Source: Phycisphaerales bacterium UBA2266 (lineage in GTDB: Bacteria; Planctomycetota; Phycisphaerae; Sedimentisphaerales; Anaerobacaceae). From it: a stretch of 15,806 nt of DNA. Positions 7,412-14,514 of this stretch are shown piece by piece. The number at the start of each line of letters is the position of its first letter. Positions within the stretch are counted from its first letter, which is position 1. Under the pieces are notes generated by a model, which had not been told where the DNA came from, ran no database searches, and worked only from the letters and a program-made list of their open reading frames with translations. The stretch is taken from NCBI GenBank assembly GCA_002347125.1, contig DDXG01000212.1, forward strand, positions 1 through 15,806, written 5' to 3'. The translations under genes and the position numbers were made by a program.

Positions 7412-8869
7412 ATGAGACGTCGTGATTTCCTGCGAACAGCCGGCACAGCCACCTTGGGCCTGGCCCTGGCCACCCGGACCCTCTCTGCGGCCGAGCCCCG
7501 CCGCCCCAACATCGTCTTCATCCTGGCCGACGACCTCGGCTACGCCGACCTGGGCTGCTATGGCCAGACCAGAATCAAAACCCCCCATATTGACAGCCTT
7601 GCAGCCCAAGGTATCCGTCTCACGCAGCACTACTCCGGCAATCCCGTCTGCGCCCCCTCTCGCTGCACTCTTATGACCGGCCTGCACACCGGCCACGCCC
7701 AGGTCCGCAACAACAAGCAGGTCGGAGGCGAGCGAGCCTGGGAACTTGGCTTCACCGGCAGCGGCCAGCACCCCATCGCCGAATACACCCTGACCGTCGC
7801 CAAGATTCTCAAAGAAGCCGGCTATGCCACCGGCGCGTATGGGAAATGGGGCCTCGGGACCGTCGCAAGCTCGGGCGACCCCCAGAAGCAGGGCTTCGAC
7901 CATTTCTATGGCTACATCTGCCAGCGCCAGGCCCACACCTTTTACCCCAACCACCTCTGGAACGATGGGCAAGTCGAGTGGATTGAAGAGAACAAGGACG
8001 GCGCCGAGGTCAAATACTCCCACGACCTTATCGCCGCCAAGGCCCTCGATTTCATCCGCCGCTACAAAGACCAGCCGTTCTTTCTCTACGCGCCCTTTAC
8101 CATCCCGCACGTAGCCCTCCAGGCGCCCCAGGACGCACTCGACCAGTACAAAGGTCAATGGCCCGACCCGGCCTACGACGGCGGCCGGGGCTACGTCGCC
8201 CACGACACCCCCCGCGCCTGTTACGCCGCCATGGTCAGCCGGATGGACGCCTCCGTCGGCAGCATCATCGCCCTGCTCAAGGAACTCAACCTCGAAGACA
8301 ACACGCTCGTCATTTTCACCAGCGACAACGGCCCGACCTTCGCGGGCGGCTCGGACCCGGCCTTCTTCAGTAGCGCCAGCCCTTTCCGCGGCCTCAAGGG
8401 CGGCGTCTACGAAGGCGGCATCCGAGTTCCCTCTATCGCCCGCTGGCCCGGCCGTATCAAGCCGGGCAGCACGAGCGACCACGTCTCGGCCTTCTGGGAC
8501 TTTCTGCCAACCTGCTGCGAACTCACCGGCCGCCAGATTCCCCAGGACATCGACGGCATCAGTATGCTCCCTGCCCTGCTCGGCCGCGATAACCAGAAGC
8601 AGCACGAATACCTCTACTGGGAACTCAACGGCCAACAGGCCATCCGCGTCGGCGACTGGAAGGCCCTGCGCAACAAGCCCTGGCTCGACGTCGAACTCTA
8701 CAACCTCGCTGAAGACATAGGCGAGAAGAACAACCTGGCGAAGGCAAGCCCCGACCTTGCCCGCCGATTGACCGAGATGATCGACAAGAACCGCACCAGC
8801 TCCGACGTCTTCCCCCTGCCCAAGAAACCCCAGCCGAAGCCCGCCGCGACAAGCGGGCCGAGCACGTGA
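7412..8869 (+). CDS. Tat-exported sulfatase of the formylglycine (S1) type
   Basis: The product is 485 residues. The leader MRRRDFLRTAGTATLG is a Tat signal, so the enzyme is folded before export. The sulfatase fold follows from residue 32 with calcium ligands D40 and D41 in the IVFILADDLGY segment. The signature C80-A-P-S-R-C-T-L-M-T-G carries the Cys that is converted to formylglycine. Further family blocks are the YGKWGLG segment, GYICQRQAHTFYPNHLW, and FTSDNGPTFAGG. It would remove sulfate esters, probably from a sugar. Subfamily and position specificity cannot be assigned safely. No formylglycine-generating enzyme or radical-SAM maturase is in the window, so maturation must come from elsewhere. 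The ATG at 7412 has AAGGAG (7398-7403) with an 8-base spacer. It is alone in its direction here and is divergent from the symporter operon. Confidence 0.93.
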   Translation: MRRRDFLRTAGTATLGLALATRTLSAAEPRRPNIVFILADDLGYADLGCYGQTRIKTPHIDSLAAQGIRLTQHYSGNPVCAPSRCTLMTGLHTGHAQVRNNKQVGGERAWELGFTGSGQHPIAEYTLTVAKILKEAGYATGAYGKWGLGTVASSGDPQKQGFDHFYGYICQRQAHTFYPNHLWNDGQVEWIEENKDGAEVKYSHDLIAAKALDFIRRYKDQPFFLYAPFTIPHVALQAPQDALDQYKGQWPDPAYDGGRGYVAHDTPRACYAAMVSRMDASVGSIIALLKELNLEDNTLVIFTSDNGPTFAGGSDPAFFSSASPFRGLKGGVYEGGIRVPSIARWPGRIKPGSTSDHVSAFWDFLPTCCELTGRQIPQDIDGISMLPALLGRDNQKQHEYLYWELNGQQAIRVGDWKALRNKPWLDVELYNLAEDIGEKNNLAKASPDLARRLTEMIDKNRTSSDVFPLPKKPQPKPAATSGPST

Positions 8870-8894
8870 CGCGATCACCGTCAAAATGTCACGT
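8864..8894 (+). terminator. weak hairpin at the sulfatase stop codon
   Basis: ACGTGAC (8864-8870) and GTCACGT (8888-8894) form a perfect 7-bp stem around a 17-base loop. The left arm contains the TGA stop. No T-tract follows, so it is at best a weak or Rho-assisted terminator, or an mRNA-end stabiliser. Confidence 0.3.
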
Positions 8895-9069
8895 CCGGTT
8901 CCGCGTATGCAACGAGTTGCACACCCTGCATTCTCGCTCACGCAGACAAGGCCATACATCTCTGTCATGCGGAGTGAAAGGAAGCATCTCGCGACGCCGG
9001 CCACAGTAGGGTGGGTCCCGATCCCGATACACGTGCATCGGGATGGGATTCTTGCCCATGCGGTTTCAT
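8895..9069. repeat. convergent intergenic region with repeat-like sequence
   Basis: No gene is visible. The stretch at about 8964-9000 (GTCATGCGGAGTGAAAGG and onward, to CATCTCGCG) resembles the widespread dispersed element that reads GTCATTCTGAGCGAAG in other bacteria. It is followed by a GGGTGGGTCCCG segment and a perfect hairpin at 9021-9044. I take it as a remnant of a dispersed non-coding repeat. The resemblance is from memory and was not searched. Confidence 0.35.
9021..9044. terminator. perfect hairpin between convergent genes
   Basis: ATCCCGAT (9021-9028) and ATCGGGAT (9037-9044) make an 8-bp stem around an 8-base loop that itself contains CACGTG. It lies 26 bases past the GH2 stop and could act on transcripts from both sides. 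There is no clear T-tract on either strand, so terminator function is uncertain. Confidence 0.35.
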
Positions 9070-12000
9070 TCACTCCTCAATGTCAATGCCCAGCTCCGCA
9101 ACCGCCGCGAACTTCTGTCCCTCAATACCCTTGACGGCCGCCAGCCGCACATATCTTCCCTTCGCCGGTTCGCTGAACGTGACCTTCTGCGCGGCCTTGC
9201 CCTGCGGAAATGTCCCGCTGGCCACAGGATCGCCCCACTGCTCGCCGTCCACGCTGACGTAGAACGCATACTCGCTGAACCAGCCGTTCTTCATGTCCTG
9301 CCGCGGCAGATACGTAAAGCCCGTGATCGTCGCCGACCGCTTGAAGGCAATGGTAATCTCGTGCGGATAATCGACCAATTGCGGCGCCCACGCCGTATGC
9401 CAGATCGTCGCCGGGTCCCCGTCAATGGCCTTATGCCCTTCATACCCGGCGGCCGCACTATCGACGCCGACGACTCTGGCCCCCAGGACCTCCAGCGCGG
9501 AGGGTTCCTTGAACAACGATTGAATCGCCGCCGCATCGACCTCCAGTTTCGGATTGAAATCCTCGCCGCTCATATAGTCAAACAGGCTCGCCCGCATCTG
9601 CCGCGCCACCGGCCGATTCGCCAGGTCGCTGCGCAGGTCGATTCCGCAGACCAGGAGCCTGCCGCCGTTGACTCGCGCCTCGAAGACCAGGGCCAGCCGC
9701 CGGTTTGTCACCCAGTCGTCGATCACCTGCACAATCGGCCGCAGTGGCGAGGGCATGTCGTTGAGAATCATGATCTGCCCTCTGGTGACGAGGTCCCACC
9801 ATTGCCAGTTGCTGTGATACTCCGTGGGAAACCGGCTCAGCGCCGGATGCTCCGGGGCGCACAGGATGCCCAGCGTATGCGGCGCCTGCCTGCCCGTCCA
9901 CGCCGTATTCCAAAAGATGCTCGAGAATCCCGGCGGCACCGGCCCGGCCTCATCGCCCCTGACCGTACCCGGCTCCGGCATCAGCAGCACCTTGCCACCG
10001 TCCTTGAGGACCGCCAGAGCCCGTGCATCCAGACGGGAACGGACGATCACATCGTCCGGCCGGGCCGCGCGAAGCGCCGCCGGATACACCCAGATGTCCC
10101 AGTCATTGCCATAGTCCGTGCCGACGACCGAGACCACCAGCGTCAACTTCTCCGCCTTGCGCACCTCGCTCAAAGGTACGATAATCCGCCCGATCTCAAT
10201 CCCATTGCCCAGCTCAATCGTCCGGGCCGGGAACCGCCCTGCCGCCCTGCGACGCCCTTGCGTGTCGGTCATCGCCCATCGAATGACCGCGTTCTTCAGC
10301 GGCTCCGGCCCGAAATGGGCCATCTCAATATCCGCCTCAAATGTCTGGTCGTTCGTCCAGATGCGCTTGCTTATCCTCGCCAGCGGCACCGTCTCGCAAC
10401 AGAACCGGTGGTACTCCCTTGCTGTAACATACCCTTTGGACTCCCAGAATGGGTCGAGCACGCCGACCAGAGCCGTCCCCTGCCCCGGGAAGTCATGCAG
10501 ATCGAGCAACTGAAATCCCCCCATGCCCGGCGTCCTCAACGACGATTCGATATCCTCCTTGTAGCACAAGGTCTGCAACTTGCCCGAGGCCAACAGGAAA
10601 TCACGCGCCTGGTCCAGCATCCCATTGGCCTTCAGTGAATCGCGGAATATCTCGAAGTTGTACGCCCGCGTCACACCGGTGTACTTGGCCGTCTCATCAA
10701 GATTCGGATACACGCACCACTGCCCGATCTCATGGCTGACCACGGGCTTGTCGTACCGATGGACAATATCCCGGTAGTCCGTCCGCGTTTCCGGCGGCCG
10801 TGCGTTGATGCGGCTGCCAAGCCCCTGGCCCCAGGCATGGATCCGCGGCTCCGGCGTACTGTGAAAGTCGCTGGACTCGATGATGGGCCAGCCGGCCCCG
10901 CTTGTGTACAACCGCCGCCGGTCCTTGGCCTTCCACGACTCAACCAGGTCGGCCAGGTATTCTTTCTGCCTGCCCCCCGCCGGCTCATTGCCATAGGCCA
11001 TCATACAGAACGACGGGTGATTGCCGTAGGTCTTCAGAATACGGTCCGCCTCCTCGCGGATGAAGGCATCGATGGGCTTGCCGTCGCCAATGGACGATCC
11101 CTGGTTCGCCCACGCACAGCACTCGATCTGAAACAGAAAGCCCATCCGGTCCGCCACATCAAACGCTGCCTTCGGCGGACACCACGAATGAAACCGCAGA
11201 TGATTGAGCCCATGCGCCTTGGCCGCCGAGAGCACCTTTTCCCAGTAAGCCTCGTCCGTCGGCGGATAGCCCGTCAACGGGAAGATACAGCACTCCAGTG
11301 TCCCCCGCAGGAAGGTCTTCCGGCCGTTGATCATAAACTGTCGGTTCTCCGTGCCGATCTGCCGCATCCCGAATGACACCGTCCGAGTGTCATTGTATCC
11401 AGCTCCACCAATCGCCGCCGTCAACTCATAGACCTCCGGCGTGAACTCATTCCACAGCCTGACGTCTTCGCCCATCGGGTAATCCAGCGAGACCTCCAGC
11501 CGCTTGACACCCCCCGGCAGCGGCGCCTCTCGCGGCTCCAAAGCGGCCGCAGCCCCTTTACGGCGGGCGGAAACCCGCAGCTTGCCCGTCAGATCCATCG
11601 GATCTTCGCTGCGGATAGTCACCACAACCCTGGCCCTGTTGGCCCCGACATCAGGAAAGACCTGCACATCGTCAATATACGTCCGGTCGCCGGCCGTAAG
11701 TCTCATCGCGCCGACAATCCCGTTCCAGTTGGTCTGCGTGTGGTCCGTCACGCTATGCGCGTTGACCCCGACACCGATCTTGAGCGTGTTGTCCACGCAG
11801 AGCGTCAACGTATGTGACCCGGCCTCCAGAGGCCCCAGGTCGTACTCATGAGCCGTCGCAAGGCTGTTGCGCATCCCCACATACCGGCCGTCCACCCAGA
11901 GCCGCGTCTCCCAATGACACCGCTCCAGCGACAATACGACCCGCTTGCCCCTCCACTCGTCCGCAATGTTGATATCCCGCTGATACCACGCCGGCCCCAC

Positions 12001-12360
12001 GTAGTATTTCAACGGCGTCAGCCAGAACGGCACCTTGACCGAACCGGCCTTGCGGTACTCGGCGTATCTGGCATCCGTGAACCAAGAGCGGTCTATAATA
12101 TCGCCCGTCCACGCCGTATCAACCGAGACATCGTCTCCGATGGCGTTCTCGGTCATCGAGCCGGGCAGTCGTATCTGCCCCTCAAGTCGCCGCTCAAACC
12201 ACTTTTCCGTCTCGCCGACCTTGCCCGGATCGGCCGCAAAACGCCACGACCCCGCCAGGTCCATCGCCTGCTGCTCCGCACAACACACCACCACAGGCAG
12301 CATCAGCAGGACAACCGCTCCTGAAACCGCCACCGTTCGCCATCGAGTCCATGTCGGCAT
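9070..12360 (-). CDS. exported multidomain GH2 glycoside hydrolase with C-terminal F5/8C (CBM32-like) domain
   Basis: The protein is 1096 residues and starts with a signal peptide (MPTWTRWRTVAVSGAVVLLM and on to a CCAE site near residue 28). GH2 order: sugar-binding jelly roll (about 35-210), Ig-like domain (about 215-310), then a TIM barrel containing LRFHSWCPPKAAFDVAD. The acid/base is E459 in GNEP and the nucleophile is E544 in SHEIGQW. A second Ig-like part follows (about 660-765), then a segment resembling a class I amidotransferase-like fold (about 770-940). The discoidin-type domain (about 955-1096) has DGDPATIWHTAW. It would cleave a beta-linked sugar (galactosidase, glucuronidase or related) outside the cytoplasm and bind glycan through its C-terminus. 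The exact sugar is unknown. The start at 12360 is chosen over 12429 because it has AAGGA with a 7-base spacer and begins the signal peptide. The gene is convergent with the sulfatase and divergent from the MBL gene. Confidence 0.88.
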   Translation of the reverse strand: MPTWTRWRTVAVSGAVVLLMLPVVVCCAEQQAMDLAGSWRFAADPGKVGETEKWFERRLEGQIRLPGSMTENAIGDDVSVDTAWTGDIIDRSWFTDARYAEYRKAGSVKVPFWLTPLKYYVGPAWYQRDINIADEWRGKRVVLSLERCHWETRLWVDGRYVGMRNSLATAHEYDLGPLEAGSHTLTLCVDNTLKIGVGVNAHSVTDHTQTNWNGIVGAMRLTAGDRTYIDDVQVFPDVGANRARVVVTIRSEDPMDLTGKLRVSARRKGAAAALEPREAPLPGGVKRLEVSLDYPMGEDVRLWNEFTPEVYELTAAIGGAGYNDTRTVSFGMRQIGTENRQFMINGRKTFLRGTLECCIFPLTGYPPTDEAYWEKVLSAAKAHGLNHLRFHSWCPPKAAFDVADRMGFLFQIECCAWANQGSSIGDGKPIDAFIREEADRILKTYGNHPSFCMMAYGNEPAGGRQKEYLADLVESWKAKDRRRLYTSGAGWPIIESSDFHSTPEPRIHAWGQGLGSRINARPPETRTDYRDIVHRYDKPVVSHEIGQWCVYPNLDETAKYTGVTRAYNFEIFRDSLKANGMLDQARDFLLASGKLQTLCYKEDIESSLRTPGMGGFQLLDLHDFPGQGTALVGVLDPFWESKGYVTAREYHRFCCETVPLARISKRIWTNDQTFEADIEMAHFGPEPLKNAVIRWAMTDTQGRRRAAGRFPARTIELGNGIEIGRIIVPLSEVRKAEKLTLVVSVVGTDYGNDWDIWVYPAALRAARPDDVIVRSRLDARALAVLKDGGKVLLMPEPGTVRGDEAGPVPPGFSSIFWNTAWTGRQAPHTLGILCAPEHPALSRFPTEYHSNWQWWDLVTRGQIMILNDMPSPLRPIVQVIDDWVTNRRLALVFEARVNGGRLLVCGIDLRSDLANRPVARQMRASLFDYMSGEDFNPKLEVDAAAIQSLFKEPSALEVLGARVVGVDSAAAGYEGHKAIDGDPATIWHTAWAPQLVDYPHEITIAFKRSATITGFTYLPRQDMKNGWFSEYAFYVSVDGEQWGDPVASGTFPQGKAAQKVTFSEPAKGRYVRLAAVKGIEGQKFAAVAELGIDIEE

Positions 12361-12405
12361 ATCGTCATCCTTATCCAGAGCCAACACACATCGTACAAAA
12401 AACAC

Positions 12406-12446
12406 CCGGACACACACTGCGGCCGTCATCCAGGGCCCGTGTCCGG
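12406..12446. promoter_or_regulatory. inverted repeat downstream of the GH2 promoter, possible operator
   Basis: CCGGACAC (12406-12413) and GTGTCCGG (12439-12446) are perfect inverted copies 25 bases apart. The right arm lies at the predicted GH2 transcription start. A further CCGGAC (12467-12472) sits in the spacer of the GH2 promoter. The arrangement would suit a dimeric repressor with looping, but a leader hairpin or chance in GC-rich DNA are alternatives. Confidence 0.3.
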
Positions 12447-12453
12447 CATCACG

Positions 12454-12483
12454 ATTCTACCGCAGGCCCGGACGGCGTGTCAG
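12454..12483 (-). promoter_or_regulatory. sigma70-type promoter for the GH2 gene
   Basis: On the minus strand CTGACA (12478-12483) and TAGAAT (12454-12459) are 18 bases apart, each 5 of 6 to consensus. Transcription would start near 12447, about 87 nt ahead of the ATG at 12360. Confidence 0.5.
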
Positions 12484-12516
12484 GTGAAAAAGACCCGCCA
12501 AATCGCCCGCGGCCCA

Positions 12517-12545
12517 TTGTCGGCCCCGCCGCAATGTACTATGCT
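12517..12545 (+). promoter_or_regulatory. possible promoter for the MBL-GGT unit
   Basis: TTGTCG (12517-12522) and TATGCT (12540-12545) are 17 bases apart, each 4 of 6 to consensus. The predicted start near 12552 would leave a leader of about 32 nt before the ATG at 12584. It is the weakest of the promoters listed here. Confidence 0.35.
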
Positions 12546-12583
12546 GGCGGAGGCCCGTTAACGCAGTACAAGGATATACGACC

Positions 12584-14494
12584 ATGAGACACCTGCTCAT
12601 CTGTCTGGCGGTGGTTGGATGTATAACGGCCGCCGCACCCGCCGTCGAGGAGATCAAGCCCAGCGATTCGGTCCTGGTTCGCCAGGGGGCCATCAGCGGC
12701 GCCATCATCAGCCGCAACGGACGTATGCTCGTCGTCTACGGGGATCCGGCCGGGTTCGTTCGCCAACCCGACATGGTCCTGTTCACCGACGCCCGACGCG
12801 ACGTCGCCTGGGCCGGCCAGGACCTCGTCGCCAAAGGGGCCAGGGCCGTCGTTCCCGCCGCCGTCGCGGAGCGGTTCACCGACCCCGACGCCTTCTGGTC
12901 GGCCTTTCGCCGCAAGCGCTTCCACGACTACGACCAGCAGGGCACGAAACTCCCCGTCGAGCCCATGCCGGTCTCCATGCAGGTCTCCGATGGGCACAAG
13001 ATACAGTGGCAGGACCTTGAGATCGAAGTCGTCGCCACGCCCGGCTACACCCGCGAGGGGGTCTCCTATCTGACCACCATCGACAACCTCAAGTACGCTT
13101 TCGTGGGTGATCTGATGTACCGCGACGGACGCCTGTTCGACCTCTACAGCCTTCAGGACGCCGTAGCCGACGCCCAGATCGGCGGCTATCACGGCTGGGC
13201 CGGACGACTCGGCGACTTGATGGCGAGCCTCCGCAAGATCGCCGAGCGAAAGCCCGATGTCATCGTCCCGGCGCATGGCTGGACCATCTACAAGACAGCC
13301 GAGGAGATTGCCCTTCTCATCCACCGGTTGCAGGCCGTCTACGAGAACTACCTGTCCATCAACGCGGGCAGATGGTACTTCAAAGAGCGATATGGCACAC
13401 TCGCGGCCCGCGTGCTCGGACCCGACGCCAAAGTCGACTGGATGACCTGGGCGCCGGTCATTGAACAGCGGCCTCCCGCCTGGGTTATTCCCATCCAGAA
13501 CTCGCGTCTGATCCTCTCGGCCGACCGTTCCGGTTTCCTGCTCGACTGCGGCTCGCCGGCCATCATCGCCGAGATCGAGAAGCTGCAAGCCGAGGGCAGA
13601 CTCTCGCATATCAGCGGCATGTTCATCACCCATTATCACGACGACCATACCAACAGCGCGGCCGATCTCGCCGCCAGATTCGACTGCCCCGTCTACTGCT
13701 CGTGGCAGCAGCGCGATATCCTGGCCAACCCGTCCGCCTATCGCCTGCCCTGTTTGACCGCCAACCCCATACCCAATGCCGTCGCCGTCCCCAGCGGCCA
13801 TAAGATGCGATGGAAGGAATATGGCCTGACGCTGTTCTATCATCCGGGCCAGACGATTTACCACGACGCCCTGCTCGTCGAACCCGACGCCGACAGGCCC
13901 ATCTTCTTCATGGGCGACTCCTTTACCCCCTCCGGTATCGACGATTACTGCCTGCTGAATCGCAACCTCCTGCACAATGACACCGGCTATTTGTACTGCC
14001 TCGATGCCCTCAAGACCCTGCCGGAGAATTGCCTGCTCGTCAACCAGCACGTCACGGAGCCGTTCCGTTTTTCGACAACACAGATCGAACACATGCAACG
14101 CAAGCTTCGCCAACGAAAGCAACTGCTGGCCGAGCTTTTCCCCTGGGATGAGCCCAACTACGGCATTGATGAACGCTGGGCCCGCTTCTATCCCTACGGC
14201 CGGACGGCCAAACGCGGCGACCGTGTCCAGCTTGGCGTCCGGGTATTCAATCACAGCGCCCAGGCGCAGGAATATGCCGTGACCCTGAATACGCCGCCGG
14301 ACATCGAAGGGGGTCGAAAGACGGCCTCGGTCCGGATCGACCCACGCAAAGAGGCCGAGCTTCTGTTCGACGTCCGGGTCGCCGCAACGGCCGCCAGGGA
14401 GTTCTACGTCGTCACGGCCGACGTGCAGTTCAGTTCTTGGGACCTCCGCCGCTGGTGCGAAGCAATCATCGAAATCGAGCCCCCGGCTCGGTGA
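12584..14494 (+). CDS. exported protein with two metallo-beta-lactamase folds, the first lacking its metal motif
   Basis: The product is 636 residues with signal peptide MRHLLICLAVVGCITAAAPA. The first MBL-like domain (about 30-240) keeps the order of the fold: a loop at TDARRDV (68-74) where H-x-H-x-D-H is expected, TPGYT (152-156), VGD176 and PAH231G. The second domain (about 290-510) has an intact H350-Y-H352-D-D354-H355 motif, D445 in GDSF and H489 in NQHV, plus an HPGQT segment with nearby H420 and H427. The last 115 residues look like an Ig-type beta-sandwich. The second domain should bind two metal ions and hydrolyse an ester, lactone, phosphodiester or similar bond. Which one cannot be told. 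ATG 12584 has AAGGA 9 bases upstream. GGT follows after 20 bases, so the two are co-transcribed. Confidence 0.82.
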   Translation: MRHLLICLAVVGCITAAAPAVEEIKPSDSVLVRQGAISGAIISRNGRMLVVYGDPAGFVRQPDMVLFTDARRDVAWAGQDLVAKGARAVVPAAVAERFTDPDAFWSAFRRKRFHDYDQQGTKLPVEPMPVSMQVSDGHKIQWQDLEIEVVATPGYTREGVSYLTTIDNLKYAFVGDLMYRDGRLFDLYSLQDAVADAQIGGYHGWAGRLGDLMASLRKIAERKPDVIVPAHGWTIYKTAEEIALLIHRLQAVYENYLSINAGRWYFKERYGTLAARVLGPDAKVDWMTWAPVIEQRPPAWVIPIQNSRLILSADRSGFLLDCGSPAIIAEIEKLQAEGRLSHISGMFITHYHDDHTNSAADLAARFDCPVYCSWQQRDILANPSAYRLPCLTANPIPNAVAVPSGHKMRWKEYGLTLFYHPGQTIYHDALLVEPDADRPIFFMGDSFTPSGIDDYCLLNRNLLHNDTGYLYCLDALKTLPENCLLVNQHVTEPFRFSTTQIEHMQRKLRQRKQLLAELFPWDEPNYGIDERWARFYPYGRTAKRGDRVQLGVRVFNHSAQAQEYAVTLNTPPDIEGGRKTASVRIDPRKEAELLFDVRVAATAAREFYVVTADVQFSSWDLRRWCEAIIEIEPPAR

Positions 14495-14514
14495 ACTGCC
14501 GGCAGGAGATGCCT

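Noticed and set aside
8961..9069. Insertion sequence remnant
   Set aside because: No transposase fragment, no terminal inverted repeats and no target duplication can be seen. Only repeat-like sequence and hairpins remain.
7337..9073. Minus-strand open frame of 578 codons opposite the sulfatase
   Set aside because: The sulfatase has catalytic motifs, a Tat leader and a good ribosome binding site. The antisense frame is Gly/Val/Ala-rich with no domain.
12539..14254. Minus-strand open frame of 571 codons opposite the MBL gene
   Set aside because: It is a mirror of GC-rich codons with no family signature, while the plus strand shows MBL motifs.
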